Positions 45,812-60,616 of a stretch of DNA of 64,000 nt are shown here, one piece after another. The DNA comes from Neobacillus sp. PS3-12. GTDB lineage: Bacteria; Bacillota; Bacilli; Bacillales; Cytobacillaceae. The notes below the pieces were generated by a model. It did no database searches. It saw only the letters and a program-made list of their open reading frames with translations, and was not told where the DNA came from. Each line of letters begins with the position of its first letter. Position 1 is the first letter of the stretch. Location: positions 2,702,001-2,766,000 of the forward strand of contig NZ_CP133268.1 of NCBI RefSeq assembly GCF_030915385.1, written 5' to 3'. A program made the translations under genes and the position numbers.

Positions 45812-46468
45812 GTGGGTCAAAAAGTAAATCCAGTTGGTTTGCGTATCGGAATCATTCGTGATTGGGAATCTAAATGGTACGCAGGCAAAGATTTTGCTGT
45901 TCTTTTACACGAAGACATCAAAGTTCGTGAATACATCACGAAACGATTAAAAGATGCTTCTGTTTCTAAAGTTGAAATCGAACGTGCTGCAAACCGCGTG
46001 AACGTTACTATTCATACAGCGAAGCCTGGAATGGTTATCGGTAAAGGCGGTACAGAAGTTGAGGCTTTACGTAAAGCATTAAACCAACTTACTGGCAAAC
46101 GTGTTCACATTAACATTCTTGAAATTAAAAAAGCTGATATGGATGCAAAATTAGTTGCTGAAAATATCGCTCGTCAATTAGAAAACCGTGTTTCTTTCCG
46201 TCGTGCCCAAAAGCAAGTTATCCAACGTGCTATGCGTTCGGGTGCAAAAGGAATTAAAACACAAGTTTCTGGTCGTTTAGGCGGAGCAGATATTGCTCGT
46301 TCAGAACATTACAGCGAAGGAACTGTTCCACTTCACACACTTCGCGCTGACATCGACTATGCTACAGCCGAAGCAGATACAACTTATGGAAAGCTTGGCG
46401 TAAAAGTATGGATCTATCGTGGAGAAGTCCTTCCTACTAAGAAGAAAACTGCGGAAGGAGGCAAATAA
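45812..46468 (+). CDS. rpsC: 30S ribosomal protein S3
   Basis: S3 forms part of the mRNA entry helicase site. The 218-residue protein has the KH domain ([20 protein letters not shown], about 67-86) and the C-terminal S3 domain. It begins with GTG ([13 protein letters not shown]), three bases after rplV, with the site aaggaggga. Confidence 0.98.
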   Translation: MGQKVNPVGLRIGIIRDWESKWYAGKDFAVLLHEDIKVREYITKRLKDASVSKVEIERAANRVNVTIHTAKPGMVIGKGGTEVEALRKALNQLTGKRVHINILEIKKADMDAKLVAENIARQLENRVSFRRAQKQVIQRAMRSGAKGIKTQVSGRLGGADIARSEHYSEGTVPLHTLRADIDYATAEADTTYGKLGVKVWIYRGEVLPTKKKTAEGGK

Positions 46469-46469
46469 T

Positions 46470-47380
<911 letters not shown>

Positions 47381-47398
47381 TTGTTCGGATTAGCTTAA

Positions 47399-47788
<390 letters not shown>

Positions 47789-47825
47789 TTTTTTAAATAC
47801 ATTGCCTTTAAGGAGGTGCGACCAG

Positions 47826-48134
47826 ATGCATGTAAAAAAAGGTGATAAAGTCAGAGTCATCTCTGGTAAGGATAAAGGTAAAACAGGAGTAATCCTTGCT
47901 GCCTATCCTAAAGAAAGCCGTGTGCTTGTAGAGGGTATTAATATCGTAAAGAAACACGCTAAACCTTCTCAAGTTAACCCACAAGGTGGAATCATTAACC
48001 AAGAAGCACCGATTCATGTGTCAAACGTGATGCCAATCGATCCTAAGTCTGGCAACCCAACTCGTGTAGGGTACCAAACAGTTGATGGCAAGAAAGTTCG
48101 CGTAGCAAAATCCGGTGAAGTTTTAGATAAATAG
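47826..48134 (+). CDS. rplX: 50S ribosomal protein L24
   Basis: L24 starts 50S assembly and has a KOW domain. The 102-residue protein begins [23 protein letters not shown] 47826 follows aaggaggtgcg. Confidence 0.97.
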   Translation: MHVKKGDKVRVISGKDKGKTGVILAAYPKESRVLVEGINIVKKHAKPSQVNPQGGIINQEAPIHVSNVMPIDPKSGNPTRVGYQTVDGKKVRVAKSGEVLDK

Positions 48135-48142
48135 TTAATTAA

Positions 48143-48910
<768 letters not shown>

Positions 48911-48940
48911 AACCCAAAGCTGTGGAAGGAGGTAAAAATA

Positions 48941-49339
48941 ATGGTCATGACAGATCCAATTGCTGATATGCTTACTCGCATTAGAAATGCGAATATGGTG
49001 CGTCACGAAAAGTTAGAAGTGCCTGCTTCTAATATTAAAAAACAAATCGCTGAAATTCTAAAGCGTGAAGGTTTCGTGCGTGACGTTGAATATATTGAAG
49101 ACAATAAACAAGGTATTATCCGTATCTTCTTAAAATACGGTGCAAACAACCAACGTGTAATCACTGGTTTAAAACGTATAAGCAAGCCTGGCCTTCGCGT
49201 TTACGCAAAATCTGATGAGGTACCACGTGTACTTAACGGACTTGGTATTGCGTTAGTTTCAACATCAACAGGTGTTGTAACAGACAAAGAAGCTCGTGCA
49301 AAACAAATCGGCGGAGAAGTTCTAGCATACGTTTGGTAA
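48941..49339 (+). CDS. rpsH: 30S ribosomal protein S8
   Basis: S8 binds 16S rRNA helix 21. In E. coli it represses the spc operon. The 132-residue protein begins [20 protein letters not shown] and ends with [19 protein letters not shown]. The ATG follows gaaggaggtaaa. Confidence 0.98.
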   Translation: MVMTDPIADMLTRIRNANMVRHEKLEVPASNIKKQIAEILKREGFVRDVEYIEDNKQGIIRIFLKYGANNQRVITGLKRISKPGLRVYAKSDEVPRVLNGLGIALVSTSTGVVTDKEARAKQIGGEVLAYVW

Positions 49340-49370
49340 TAGATTTTTTGAATGAATGGAGGTGCACTAA

Positions 49371-49907
49371 ATGTCTCGCGTAGGAAAAAAGCCTATCGAA
49401 ATTCCAACAGGAGTTACGGTAACGTTAAATGGGAATGTTGTTACAGTAAAAGGACCTAAAGGCGAACTAACACGTACTTTTAATCCTGATATTGAGATCA
49501 AAGTAGAAGAGAACATCATTAATGTTTCTCGCCCGTCTGAATCTAAGGAGCACCGCGCATTGCACGGCACAACTCGCGCGTTACTTTCAAACATGGTTGA
49601 AGGTGTTTCCAAAGGATTTGAAAAAGCATTAGAATTAATCGGGGTCGGATATCGTGCGCAAAAACAAGGTAACAAGCTTGTGTTAAACGTAGGATATTCC
49701 CATCCAGTTGAAATCACACCAGAAGCTGGTCTTGAAGTTGAAGTTCCTGCCAATACAAAAATTATTGTAAAAGGAACAAGCAAAGAACGCGTTGGCGCAT
49801 TAGCAGCTAACATTCGTGACGTTCGTCGTCCAGAGCCTTACAAAGGTAAAGGGATCCGTTATGAAGGCGAATTTGTTCGTCGTAAAGAAGGTAAAACTGG
49901 TAAGTAA
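49371..49907 (+). CDS. rplF: 50S ribosomal protein L6
   Basis: L6 lies near the sarcin-ricin loop. The 178-residue protein begins [20 protein letters not shown] and ends with the [20 protein letters not shown] signature. The ATG follows tggaggtgcac. A long open frame on the opposite strand here is chance. Confidence 0.98.
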   Translation: MSRVGKKPIEIPTGVTVTLNGNVVTVKGPKGELTRTFNPDIEIKVEENIINVSRPSESKEHRALHGTTRALLSNMVEGVSKGFEKALELIGVGYRAQKQGNKLVLNVGYSHPVEITPEAGLEVEVPANTKIIVKGTSKERVGALAANIRDVRRPEPYKGKGIRYEGEFVRRKEGKTGK

Positions 49908-49939
49908 TGCCGCTTAGGTAAATGAAAGGAGTGACGTAA

Positions 49940-50302
49940 ATGATTACGAAGCTTGATAAAAACGCTACTCGCAAGAAAAGACATGCCCGTGTTCGTGCGA
50001 AACTTAGCGGAACTCCAGCTCGTCCGCGTCTAAATGTGTTCCGCTCTAATCAGCACATTTATGCTCAAGTGATCGATGATATGAACGGAGTAACTTTAGC
50101 AAGTGCTTCTACAATAGAGAAAGATTTAAACCTTGAATCTACTAGCAATCTTGAAGCTGCACAAAAGGTTGGAGAATTAGTCGCAAAACGTGCGCTTGAA
50201 AAAGGTATTGAAGCGGTTGTATTTGATCGTGGAGGATACTTATACCATGGACGTATTCAAGCATTGGCTGATGCAGCCCGCGAAAACGGCCTACAATTTT
50301 AA
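49940..50302 (+). CDS. rplR: 50S ribosomal protein L18
   Basis: L18 carries 5S rRNA together with L5. The 120-residue protein begins [20 protein letters not shown] and ends [20 protein letters not shown] plus a short tail. The ATG follows gaaaggagtgac. Confidence 0.98.
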   Translation: MITKLDKNATRKKRHARVRAKLSGTPARPRLNVFRSNQHIYAQVIDDMNGVTLASASTIEKDLNLESTSNLEAAQKVGELVAKRALEKGIEAVVFDRGGYLYHGRIQALADAARENGLQF

Positions 50303-50326
50303 TAGTCAAAGGAGGGACACAAAAAG

Positions 50327-50827
50327 ATGCGTCGTATTGATCCAAACAAACTTGAACTTGAAGAACGCGTTGTTACAGTTAACCGTGTTGCGAAAGTTGT
50401 TAAAGGTGGACGTCGTTTCCGTTTCTCTGCTCTTGTCGTAGTAGGAGATAAAAACGGTCATGTCGGTTTCGGTACAGGTAAAGCTCAAGAGGTACCTGAT
50501 GCAATTCGTAAAGCCATTGAGGATGCAAAGAAAAACTTAGTCGAAGTACCAATGGTTGGAACAACAGTTCCTCACCAAGTAATTGGCCGCTTTGGCGCTG
50601 GTGAAATTCTTCTTAAGCCTGCTTCAGAAGGTACAGGAGTTATCGCTGGTGGTCCAGTTCGTGCCGTGCTCGAATTAGCAGGTGTTGCTGATATTCTTTC
50701 TAAATCATTAGGAACAAACACACCTATTAATATGGTTCGTGCAACGATAGAAGGACTAAAACAATTAAAACGTGCTGAAGACGTAGCTAGATTACGTGGG
50801 AAATCAGTAGAAGAACTATTAGGATAA
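50327..50827 (+). CDS. rpsE: 30S ribosomal protein S5
   Basis: S5 works with S3 and S4 at the mRNA entry site and in decoding accuracy. The 166-residue protein has [20 protein letters not shown] and the loop [20 protein letters not shown]. No spectinomycin-type loop change is evident. The ATG follows aaaggagggac. Confidence 0.98.
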   Translation: MRRIDPNKLELEERVVTVNRVAKVVKGGRRFRFSALVVVGDKNGHVGFGTGKAQEVPDAIRKAIEDAKKNLVEVPMVGTTVPHQVIGRFGAGEILLKPASEGTGVIAGGPVRAVLELAGVADILSKSLGTNTPINMVRATIEGLKQLKRAEDVARLRGKSVEELLG

Positions 50828-50839
50828 GGGGGAAACATA

Positions 50840-51019
50840 ATGGCAAAATTAGCAATCACCCTCACACGCAGCCTAATTGGTCGTCCAGAAGACCAACGTG
50901 AAACAGTAAAAGCATTAGGATTACGCAAACTTAATCAAACAGTTGAGCATGAAGATAATGTTGCGATTCGCGGCATGGTCAATAAAGTGTCTCATCTTGT
51001 AACGGTTAAAGAACAATAA
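50840..51019 (+). CDS. rpmD: 50S ribosomal protein L30
   Basis: This 59-residue protein begins [20 protein letters not shown] and contains [16 protein letters not shown], the L30 core. It lies 12 bases after rpsE with ribosome binding site aaggggga. Confidence 0.97.
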   Translation: MAKLAITLTRSLIGRPEDQRETVKALGLRKLNQTVEHEDNVAIRGMVNKVSHLVTVKEQ

Positions 51020-51052
51020 TTGATTTTTCTCTTTCAATAAGGAGGTGCCAAT

Positions 51053-51493
51053 ATGAAACTTCATGAGTTAAAGCCTGCGGAGGGTTCTCGTAAAGAGCGT
51101 AAACGTTTAGGACGCGGTATCGGTTCTGGCCAGGGTAAAACTGCTGGTAAAGGTCATAAAGGTCAAAATGCCCGTTCCGGCGGCGGTGTCCGCATCGGTT
51201 TCGAAGGTGGTCAAACACCTCTATTCCGTCGTTTACCAAAACGTGGATTTACAAACATCAATCGTAAAGAATATGCAGTAGTTAATCTTGACGTTTTAAA
51301 CCGCTTTGAGGACGGTACAGAAGTTACTCCAGAACTTCTTATCGAATCTGGTGTGGTTAAAAACGAAAAGGCAGGAATTAAAGTTCTTGCAAACGGAACA
51401 TTAGAGAAAAAATTGACTGTAAAAGCTCATAAATTCTCCTCTGCTGCCAAGGAAGCAATCGAAGCTGCCGGTGGAAATACTGAGGTGATCTAA
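51053..51493 (+). CDS. rplO: 50S ribosomal protein L15
   Basis: L15 is a late assembly protein with a long basic N-terminal extension. The 146-residue protein begins [20 protein letters not shown] and continues [20 protein letters not shown]. Its stop shares one base with the secY start, as is usual in this operon. The ATG follows aaggaggtgcc. Confidence 0.98.
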   Translation: MKLHELKPAEGSRKERKRLGRGIGSGQGKTAGKGHKGQNARSGGGVRIGFEGGQTPLFRRLPKRGFTNINRKEYAVVNLDVLNRFEDGTEVTPELLIESGVVKNEKAGIKVLANGTLEKKLTVKAHKFSSAAKEAIEAAGGNTEVI

Positions 51494-52789
51494 TGTTTTC
51501 AACCATCTCCAATTTTATGCGCGTGGGTGATATAAGACGAAAGATCATATTCACCCTTTTAATGTTAGTTGTGTTTCGACTTGGAACGTTTATTCCTGTA
51601 CCAAATGTAAATGCCTCAGCACTTGATACTACAAGCGGTGCAAATATATTTGGAATTCTAAATACCTTTGGTGGAGGAGCATTAAAGAAATTCTCCATCT
51701 TTGCCATGGGTATTATGCCATATATCACTGCTTCCATCATAGTTCAATTATTGCAGATGGATGTTGTACCAAAGTTTACAGAGTGGTCCAAACAAGGAGA
51801 TGCCGGACGACGTAAATTAGCTCAATTCACACGTTATTTTACAGTTGTTCTTGGTTTTATTGAGGGGATCGGAATGTCCTATGGTTTTAATAACTTCAGC
51901 CGGCGGTCAACTGATTTCAAATCCTAGTATTGGAACTTACCTCTTAATTGCTACTGTTTTAACAGCTGGGACTGCATTTTTGATGTGGCTTGGTGAACAA
52001 ATTACTTCACATGGTGTAGGTAATGGGATTTCTATCATTATCTTTGCTGGTATTGTTGCTCAAATTCCGACAACATTGAATCAAATTTACATCCAGCAAT
52101 TCGAAAATGTTGGCAGTCAGTTATTCATAAAGATTGTCACTGTTGTAGTTCTTGCTCTTGCTGTTATAGCTGTAGTAGTTGGGGTTATTTTCTTTGACCA
52201 GGCTAAACGTAAAATTCCAATTCAGTATGCAAAACGTGTGGTTGCTGGACGTACTCCTGTTGGAGGACAATCTACCCACATGCCGTTAAAAGTGAATGCT
52301 GCAGGGGTTATTCCTGTTATCTTTGCTATTTCGTTTATTGTTACACCAAGAACAATTGCTTCGTTTTTCCCAACCAACCAAGTAACGATTTGGATAGGAA
52401 AAATATTTGATTATTCACACCCAATTGGAATGGTGATTTATGCCGCGTTAATTATTGCGTTTACGTATTTCTATGCCTTTATTCAGGTTAACCCTGAACA
52501 AGCAGCAGAAAATCTGCAAAAGCAAAGTGCCTATATTCCAGGAATTCGTCCTGGAAAAAGTACACACGAATACTTAACACGTGTATTATATCGGTTGACA
52601 TTTGTTGGTTCGATTTTCTTAGCAGTTGTTGCTGTACTTCCAGTTATCTTTATTCAGATTGCCAATCTTCCACAGTCGGCACAAATTGGCGGAACAAGTT
52701 TGCTTATCGTAGTCGGTGTAGCACTTGAAACAATGAGACAGCTAGAGGCGCAGTTGGTAAAACGCCATTATAAAGGGTTTATAAAATAA
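51493..52789 (+). pseudogene. secY: Preprotein translocase subunit SecY, interrupted by a +1 frameshift
   Basis: SecY is the protein-conducting channel of the Sec pathway. The frame from ATG 51493 gives normal SecY ([20 protein letters not shown]..., [10 protein letters not shown]) to about residue 135, then runs into a stop at 51927. Deleting one T at 51895-51896 restores [17 protein letters not shown] and continues through GEQITSHGVGNGISIIIFAG to 52789, giving 431 residues and ten membrane segments, the normal size. SecY is indispensable, so this is almost certainly a sequencing or assembly error rather than a dead gene. Confidence 0.95.
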
Positions 52790-52827
52790 CTGGTTTTGGG
52801 GACATTAGTTCCCTGAAACCCAATTAG

Positions 52828-53772
<945 letters not shown>

Positions 53773-54050
53773 AAGGACAATTTTGTAATAGTTACTAGCA
53801 GACGAGATGCAGGTCAGTATGATATAATTGTAAGGTTGCTGGATTATAAGTTATTATTTGTTGCAGACGGAGAAACTCGCAAGTTTGGTACAGCAAAGTA
53901 AAAATCCTCTACATCTTCAATTATTTGATCAAGTATCTCCTGAACTTCAGAATTGTACCTGAGGAAACGGACGTGTAACGACGTTAGACCTGCTTACACT
54001 TACTATGTTTTTGAATGAACGCAAATCTGTAAAGAGAAGGGAGACGATTT
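53773..54050 (+). pseudogene. KOW-domain RNA-binding protein remnant (frameshifted)
   Basis: In relatives, a small KOW-domain protein lies between map and infA. Its core can be read here (FVIVTSRRDAGQYDIIVRLL, then VADGETRKFGTAK). A stop interrupts at 53899, and pieces resembling KNPLHLQLFDQVSPELQN, ETGRVT and [11 protein letters not shown] follow in shifted frames up to the infA start. The N-terminus is fused to leftover map sequence. It shares the quality problem or decay of the map remnant. Confidence 0.7.
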
Positions 54051-54052
54051 TG

Positions 54053-54422
<370 letters not shown>

Positions 54423-54445
54423 TTTGAAGGAGGTGCGCAAATTTT

Positions 54446-54810
54446 ATGGCACGTATTGCTGGTGTAGATATTCCACGTGAAAAACGTGTAGTAATCTCTT
54501 TAACTTACATCTATGGTATTGGTAAATCTACTGCACAAAAAGTTCTAGCAGAAGCTGGTGTTTCTGAAGAAACACGTGTACGTGATTTAACAGAAGAAGA
54601 ATTAAATAAAATCCGTGATATTATTGATAAATTAAAGGTTGAAGGTGACCTTCGTCGTGAAATTTCTTTAAACATTAAACGTTTAATGGAAATCGGCAGC
54701 TATCGCGGTTTACGTCATCGCCGTGGTTTACCGCTTGCGGACAAAATACGAAAAACAATGCTCGTACACGCAAAGGTCCTCGTAAGACTGTAGCGAACAA
54801 GAAAAAATAA
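54446..54810 (+). pseudogene. rpsM: 30S ribosomal protein S13, interrupted near the 3' end by a -1 frameshift
   Basis: S13 bridges the 30S head to the 50S subunit and tRNA. The frame gives normal S13 ([20 protein letters not shown] ... [11 protein letters not shown]). One base is missing around 54734-54737, so the written frame reads a wrong tail and stops at 54793. With one base restored, the normal basic C-terminus [20 protein letters not shown] follows to the stop at 54808-54810, giving 121 residues. A sequencing error is by far the simplest explanation. Confidence 0.95.
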
Positions 54811-54834
54811 TCGGTAAAGGAGGTACTCATTTAA

Positions 54835-55224
<390 letters not shown>

Positions 55225-55393
55225 TTTTTCTGTATAAAATTAGTATCCTTGTCAATAATGGGATATGTACTAATTTCCGTTCATACAGATTCATTATTCC
55301 AGTTGTTGTGCACAAAACGGGAACGTATACATGGGGGAATTTCGGTTAGAACAAACTAGCCGGGTTTTCGACGTTTTGAAGGAGGGTTATTTG

Positions 55394-56338
55394 ATGATCG
55401 AAATAGAAAAACCAAAAATCGAAACGGTTGAGATCAGCGATGATGCCAAGTACGGTAAGTTCGTCGTAGAACCACTTGAGCGTGGATATGGTACCACTTT
55501 GGGTAACTCCTTACGTCGTATCCTATTATCCTCACTCCCTGGTGCCGCTGTTACATCGATTCAAGTCGATGGGGTACTTCATGAGTTCTCAACAATTGAA
55601 GGCGTCGTAGAGGATGTAACGTCCATCATCCTAAACATTAAGAAACTAGCGTTAAAAATCTACTCTGAAGAAGAGAAAACACTCGAAATTGATGTTCAAA
55701 GTGAAGGTCCTGTGAAAGCAGGCGACATTACTCATGATAGTGATGTTGAAGTCTTAAACCCTGATCTTCATATTGCAACTCTAGGTGCGAATGGCCATCT
55801 ACGTATGCGTTTAACAGCCAAAAGAGGTCGTGGTTATACTCTTGCTGAACAAAATAAGCGTGAGGACCAGCCAATTGGTGTGATTCCAATTGATTCAATT
55901 TTTACACCAGTTTCACGAGTTTCTTATCAAGTAGAAAATACACGCGTAGGCCAAATGTCAAACTTTGATAAATTAACGTTAGACGTTTGGACAGATGGAA
56001 GCACGGGGCCGAAGGAAGCAATCGCACTAGGTTCTAAGATCTTGACAGAGCATTTAAATATTTTCGTTGGTTTAACTGACGAAGCTCAAAATGCAGAGAT
56101 TATGATTGAAAAAGAAGAAGACCAAAAAGAAAAGGTTCTAGAAATGACAATTGAAGAACTTGATCTATCGGTTCGTTCTTATAACTGCTTAAAGCGTGCT
56201 GGAATTAACACTGTTCAGGAATTAGCGAATAAAACTGAAGAAGATATGATGAAGGTACGTAACTTAGGACGTAAATCACTTGAAGAAGTGAAGGCGAAAC
56301 TAGAAGAGCTTGGATTAGGCTTGCGCAGAGACGACTAG
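55394..56338 (+). CDS. rpoA: DNA-directed RNA polymerase subunit alpha
   Basis: Alpha dimerises to start core polymerase assembly. Its C-terminal domain contacts activators and UP elements. The 314-residue protein has the N-terminal domain ([20 protein letters not shown]) and the C-terminal helix-hairpin-helix domain ([35 protein letters not shown]). ATG 55394 follows gaaggagggtta; the reading frame is open to 55331 without a ribosome binding site. Confidence 0.98.
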   Translation: MIEIEKPKIETVEISDDAKYGKFVVEPLERGYGTTLGNSLRRILLSSLPGAAVTSIQVDGVLHEFSTIEGVVEDVTSIILNIKKLALKIYSEEEKTLEIDVQSEGPVKAGDITHDSDVEVLNPDLHIATLGANGHLRMRLTAKRGRGYTLAEQNKREDQPIGVIPIDSIFTPVSRVSYQVENTRVGQMSNFDKLTLDVWTDGSTGPKEAIALGSKILTEHLNIFVGLTDEAQNAEIMIEKEEDQKEKVLEMTIEELDLSVRSYNCLKRAGINTVQELANKTEEDMMKVRNLGRKSLEEVKAKLEELGLGLRRDD

Positions 56339-56414
56339 TTAACATCCATTAACTAGCTGTTTTCTTGTTTACTTGCTAATCCGCTTAACAACTTCAAAAA
56401 GGAGGGAATCCTTC

Positions 56415-56777
56415 ATGGGTTACAGAAAGTTAGGACGCACTAGCGCTCAACGTAAAGCGATGCTACGTGATTTAACTACAGATTTAATTATCAACGAACG
56501 TATTCAAACAACAGAAACTCGTGCGAAAGAGCTTCGTTCAACTGTTGAGAAAATGATCACTCTAGGCAAACGCGGTGATTTACATGCACGTCGTTTAGCT
56601 GCTGCATATGTACGTAACGAAGTAGCTGATGCTGAAAATGGTACAGACGCTTTGCAAAAACTTTTCTCTGATATTGCTCCTCGTTACCAAGAGCGTCAAG
56701 GTGGATACACTCGTATCATGAAACTTGGACCTCGTCGCGGCGACGCTGCTCCAATGGTTATCATTGAATTAGTTTAA
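56415..56777 (+). CDS. rplQ: 50S ribosomal protein L17
   Basis: L17 is near the tunnel exit. The 120-residue protein begins [20 protein letters not shown] and ends [20 protein letters not shown] plus IIELV. ATG 56415 follows aaaggagggaat. It ends the alpha operon. Confidence 0.98.
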   Translation: MGYRKLGRTSAQRKAMLRDLTTDLIINERIQTTETRAKELRSTVEKMITLGKRGDLHARRLAAAYVRNEVADAENGTDALQKLFSDIAPRYQERQGGYTRIMKLGPRRGDAAPMVIIELV

Positions 56778-56795
56778 TACGCAAAACAAAACAAC

Positions 56796-56843
56796 AAGGG
56801 CGCTGGACAGTTTTTTATATCAAACTTGTTCTTTGCCCTTTTT
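56796..56843 (+). terminator. Possible terminator after rplQ
   Basis: aagggc and gcccttttt pair across a long, AT-rich loop and are followed by T. It is weak by shape, but in the right place to end the alpha operon. Confidence 0.5.
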
Positions 56844-56885
56844 CTTCATACGAACCGAATAGTTTCGACCCAAGCCAAAAAGAGC

Positions 56886-56990
56886 GTTACGATGAGCGTA
56901 ACTCGGGGCCATGTTCCCGAGAAAAAGTAAAGATATCCTTTTTTACTTGCAGTAGGGAGTTTTCCCTATTTTGCGTCTCGTCTAGCTCAT
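56886..56990. other. Chain of small hairpins in the rplQ-ecfA1 gap
   Basis: The 356-base gap has no coding frame. It contains gttacg / cgtaac (56886-56902), ctcggg / cccgag (56902-56921), aagtaaa / ttttactt and aggga / tccct in close succession. These could form a leader structure for the ecf operon, or be unrelated small palindromes. No riboswitch family is recognised. Confidence 0.5.
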
Positions 56991-57133
56991 GCACCTCCTC
57001 CCATTTCTTTATCGGAATTCCCTTTTCAATAACAAATTGATTTGATTTGTTTAGGGTTGAGGTGCAGGCTTTTTTTGCATTTTAAGGAAAAATTGCTCAC
57101 GAGAATCTTGGTGACGTAAGGGATGAATACACA

Positions 57134-57973
57134 TTGAAAAAGCCAATCGTATCACTAAATAACGTTTCCTTTCAGTATGATAATAGCCAAACACTCGCAT
57201 TAAAGGACGTTTCCTTTGAGATATATGAAGGTGAATGGCTTGCAATAGTGGGTCATAATGGTTCAGGGAAGTCTACAATGGCAAAGCTGTTAAATGGACT
57301 TCAATTTCCTGGTCAGGGTGACATTACCGTAACAGGAACCAAACTTAGTGAAGCGACTGTTTGGGATATCCGCAAGCAAATTGGCATGGTTTTTCAGAAT
57401 CCAGATAATCAGTTCGTCGGTACAACAGTTGAAGATGATGTGGCTTTTGGTTTAGAAAATAACGGTATCCCGAGAGATGAAATGGTCCAAAGAGTCTTGG
57501 ATTCTTTAAAGAAAGTGAAAATGGATCAGTTTCTTAATCAAGAGCCTCACCATCTATCTGGTGGTCAAAAACAACGTGTTGCAATTGCCGGGGTTCTTGC
57601 ATTAAGACCAGAGATTATTATATTGGATGAAGCAACTTCCATGCTTGACCCAAGAGGAAGAGAAGAAGTATTAGAAACAGTTCGTGAACTAAAGGGTGAA
57701 AAAAATTTAACTGTTATTTCGATTACTCACGATTTGGATGAAGCCGCTAAAGCCGACAGAATGATCGTAATGAATAAAGGTATGGTTTATCGTGAAGGTA
57801 CACCAGAAGAAATTTTTTCAATGGAAGAAGAGCTAATCGAATTGGGACTAGATATTCCTTTTGCGGTAAAAATGAGCAATGCATTCAGGCAAAAGGGGTT
57901 CCCGTTATCGAAGCATTATTTATCGGAAGAAGAGTTGGTGACAGAGCTATGGACATATCGCTTAAGCAAGTAG
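57134..57973 (+). CDS. ecfA1: ECF transporter ATPase EcfA1
   Basis: EcfA1 is one of two ATPases in the shared energizing module that powers vitamin and metal S-components. The 279-residue ABC protein has Walker [10 protein letters not shown] (about 41-49), Q-loop VFQNPDNQF, signature [13 protein letters not shown] and Walker [15 protein letters not shown] place the start at TTG 57134 ([15 protein letters not shown]); gtaaggg lies about 11 bases upstream, and no better start is in frame. The 3' end overlaps ecfA2 by 25 bases. Confidence 0.95.
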   Translation: MKKPIVSLNNVSFQYDNSQTLALKDVSFEIYEGEWLAIVGHNGSGKSTMAKLLNGLQFPGQGDITVTGTKLSEATVWDIRKQIGMVFQNPDNQFVGTTVEDDVAFGLENNGIPRDEMVQRVLDSLKKVKMDQFLNQEPHHLSGGQKQRVAIAGVLALRPEIIILDEATSMLDPRGREEVLETVRELKGEKNLTVISITHDLDEAAKADRMIVMNKGMVYREGTPEEIFSMEEELIELGLDIPFAVKMSNAFRQKGFPLSKHYLSEEELVTELWTYRLSK

Positions 57974-58818
57974 AGTACCGGTATCAAGCAAATACTCCTT
58001 TCGAACATCTTGCTATTCAAGATGTATCTATTGATATTCCTTCGGGTACTTATATGGCCATTATCGGTCACACCGGGTCTGGAAAGTCAACGATTCTTCA
58101 GCACCTAAATGCGCTTTTGCAGCCTACAGAGGGAATGGTTGTTATTGGAAACAGAGAAATTAAAGCACATCAAAAAAATAAAAATTTAAAGGATGTGCGG
58201 CAAAAGGTAGGGATTGTTTTTCAATTTCCGGAGCATCAATTATTCGAAGAAACAGTTGAAAAAGATATCATTTTTGGACCGATGAATTTCGGTGTATCGG
58301 AGCAGGAAGCAAAGCGAAGAGCAAGAGCTGCGATTGTCCATGTGGGATTGACAGAAGAGATCTTGCAGAAGTCTCCATTTGATCTTTCAGGAGGTCAAAT
58401 GCGACGTGTTGCTATTGCAGGTGTACTAGCAATGGATCCTGATGTTATCGTTCTGGATGAACCTACTGCCGGCTTAGACCCTCGTGGCCGTAAGGAAATC
58501 ATGGATATGTTTTATCAACTGCACAAGGAAAGAAACCTTTCAACCATATTGGTCACACACAGTATGGAGGATGCCGCAAAGTATGCAGACCAAATCGTGA
58601 TTATGCATCAAGGCAAAGTTGTTAAACAAGGTACAGCGGAACAGATTTTTTCATCTCCAGCTGAGCTGATCAAGCTAGGACTAGATGTTCCAGAAGTCGT
58701 TCGTTTCCAGCTTAAGCTTGAAGAAAGAATCGGCGCCAAAATGGATAAAGTCTTTTTATCCATTGAAGATTTATCTTCTGCTGTCGCTAAGTCTTATGCA
58801 AGGGGTGTTCAATCATGA
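57949..58818 (+). CDS. ecfA2: ECF transporter ATPase EcfA2
   Basis: EcfA2 is the second ATPase of the ECF module. The 289-residue protein has Walker [10 protein letters not shown] (about 39-47), [14 protein letters not shown], signature [13 protein letters not shown] and Walker [16 protein letters not shown]. It begins inside ecfA1 and its stop overlaps the ecfT start, so the three are translated together. Confidence 0.97.
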   Translation: MDISLKQVEYRYQANTPFEHLAIQDVSIDIPSGTYMAIIGHTGSGKSTILQHLNALLQPTEGMVVIGNREIKAHQKNKNLKDVRQKVGIVFQFPEHQLFEETVEKDIIFGPMNFGVSEQEAKRRARAAIVHVGLTEEILQKSPFDLSGGQMRRVAIAGVLAMDPDVIVLDEPTAGLDPRGRKEIMDMFYQLHKERNLSTILVTHSMEDAAKYADQIVIMHQGKVVKQGTAEQIFSSPAELIKLGLDVPEVVRFQLKLEERIGAKMDKVFLSIEDLSSAVAKSYARGVQS

Positions 58819-59612
58819 TGGAAAAAATGATCTTTGGCCGTTATGTTCCAGTTGATTCAGTTGTCCATCGGATGGACCCTCGTTCCAAACTTACCATTAT
58901 ATTTTTGTTTGTCTGTATAATTTTTCTTGCAAATAATTGGATCACCTACGCACTTATTGGTATTTATACATTTTTAATGCTGGGACTTTCAAGAATCCCA
59001 TTTCGTTTTTTATACACAGGTCTAAAACCAATTCTGTGGATTGTTCTTTTTACTTTGGTGCTGCAATTATTTTTCACGAAAGAGGGACATTTATTGTTCC
59101 ATCTGGGGCCGATTAAAATTTATGATGAAGGGGTCAGACAAGGGCTTTTTATTTCGCTGCGCTTTTTCTTTTTAATTTTGATGACGTCACTGTTAACGCT
59201 GACGACTTCTCCGATTGAAATAACAGATGGACTTGAAACCATCCTGAATCCCTTGAAGAAGGTTCGCTTTCCTGTCCATGAACTTGCTTTAATGATGTCG
59301 ATTTCATTAAGGTTTATCCCAACCTTAATGAGCGAAACCGATAAAATCATGAAAGCACAAATGGCGCGGGGGGTAGAATTTTCTGGAGGTCCAATCAAAG
59401 AGCGGGTCAAGGCTGTTGTACCGCTTCTCATTCCATTGTTTGTAAGTTCATTTAAACGTGCAGAGGAATTGGCCATTGCGATGGAAGCACGGGGATATCG
59501 TGGCGGGGAAGGTAGAACGAAATACAGACTACTGTCCTGGAAGATTATGGATTCATTACAAATATTGCTGCTGATTATTTTAACGGTCCTTTTATATGTA
59601 TTAAAGTCATAA
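58815..59612 (+). CDS. ecfT: ECF transporter transmembrane protein EcfT
   Basis: EcfT is the membrane scaffold that joins EcfA1A2 to substrate-binding S-components. The 265-residue protein has several hydrophobic segments in the N-terminal half and at the C-terminus. It has two coupling-helix motifs of the Ala-x-x-Arg-Gly kind, QMARGVE and MEARGYRG, which contact the ATPases. It overlaps ecfA2 by four bases. No S-component gene lies in the window, as expected for a shared (group II) module. Confidence 0.96.
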   Translation: MMEKMIFGRYVPVDSVVHRMDPRSKLTIIFLFVCIIFLANNWITYALIGIYTFLMLGLSRIPFRFLYTGLKPILWIVLFTLVLQLFFTKEGHLLFHLGPIKIYDEGVRQGLFISLRFFFLILMTSLLTLTTSPIEITDGLETILNPLKKVRFPVHELALMMSISLRFIPTLMSETDKIMKAQMARGVEFSGGPIKERVKAVVPLLIPLFVSSFKRAEELAIAMEARGYRGGEGRTKYRLLSWKIMDSLQILLLIILTVLLYVLKS

Positions 59613-59624
59613 TGGAGAACTCAA

Positions 59625-60365
59625 ATGCAACGGTTGAAATGTATTATCTCATATGATGGAACAAATTTTTCCGGATACCAGGTCCAGCCAAACAAGCGAA
59701 CTGTACAAAGTGAATTTGAGGCATGCTTAGCCAAGCTTCATAAAGGGAAAGATGTAAAAATCTTTGCCTCTGGCCGTACGGATGCCGGGGTACATGCCAA
59801 GGGTCAGGTGATTCACTTTGACACCCCGCTTTCGATCCCTGAGGATAGATGGCCAATAGCCCTAAATTCACTCTTGCCAGATGATATTGCCGTACTTTCT
59901 GCTGAATATGCCATCCCGTCGTTCCATGCACGCTTTTGTGCGAGCGGGAAAGAGTATCGTTATGTTTTACGATTGTCTCCGAAGCGTGATCCATTGATGC
60001 GGAATTACGCCTATCATTACCCATACCCATTAAATCTTCAAGCAATGAAAGAAGGGGCCAGCTTTTTACTGGGCACTCATGACTTTACAAGCTTCTGCTC
60101 GGCGAAAACGGAAGTGGAAGATAAAATCCGTTCAATAAAAGGGATTGATTTTTCAAAGGATCATGAGCTGTTAACCCTTAAATTCACGGGGGATGGGTTT
60201 TTATATAATATGGTTAGAATTTTGGTTGGTACTTTATTGGAAATTGGTTCTGGTGAGAGAAAGCCGACGGAGATCCCAAAGATCTTAGAAGCAAAAGACC
60301 GCCGCCTCGCAGGGAAAACAGCCCCTGCAAACGGGCTTTATTTGTGGCAAGTATTTTACGAATAA
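59625..60365 (+). CDS. truA: tRNA pseudouridine(38-40) synthase TruA
   Basis: TruA converts U38-U40 in the anticodon stem of many tRNAs to pseudouridine. The 246-residue protein has the catalytic aspartate D53 in [12 protein letters not shown] and the [19 protein letters not shown] block near the C-terminus. It lies 12 bases after ecfT with ribosome binding site taatggag and the same neighbours as in B. subtilis. Confidence 0.97.
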   Translation: MQRLKCIISYDGTNFSGYQVQPNKRTVQSEFEACLAKLHKGKDVKIFASGRTDAGVHAKGQVIHFDTPLSIPEDRWPIALNSLLPDDIAVLSAEYAIPSFHARFCASGKEYRYVLRLSPKRDPLMRNYAYHYPYPLNLQAMKEGASFLLGTHDFTSFCSAKTEVEDKIRSIKGIDFSKDHELLTLKFTGDGFLYNMVRILVGTLLEIGSGERKPTEIPKILEAKDRRLAGKTAPANGLYLWQVFYE

Positions 60366-60392
60366 AACAACTTTTCCTGGTGTAACATTTTC

Positions 60393-60421
60393 TTGACATT
60401 TTGGCGGTAAGGTATTATCAT
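60393..60421 (+). promoter_or_regulatory. Promoter of rplM-rpsI
   Basis: TTGACA (60393-60398), a 17-base spacer and TATCAT (60416-60421) lie just after truA, about 195 bases before rplM. An alternative -10, TATTAT at 60413, would have too short a spacer. Confidence 0.65.
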
Positions 60422-60424
60422 ATC

Positions 60425-60600
60425 ATATGTGCGTGTTTTAATCCCACGATAAAGCCCCGGAAAGTCTTCATCGTGATTGAAATATATGAACTTAAAACTT
60501 AGGCGTAAAAAAGGCATTGGATTTTCATTCTCGGAACAGTTTGAAATTCTTTGCTTCATGAAAACGCGGAAAAATATTGATCTTGAAATGGATTTAAATC
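60425..60600 (+). promoter_or_regulatory. Probable ribosomal protein L13 leader
   Basis: The long untranslated stretch between the promoter and rplM is where the Firmicutes L13 autoregulatory leader lies. Paired segments can be drawn (cacgataaag...cttcatcgtg), but I see no clean terminator. The call rests mainly on position. Confidence 0.5.
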
Positions 60601-60616
60601 TAGGAGGGAAAAAATC

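Noticed and set aside
49367..49813. A 148-codon minus-strand frame opposite rplF
   Set aside because: Again antisense to a conserved ribosomal gene without start signals.
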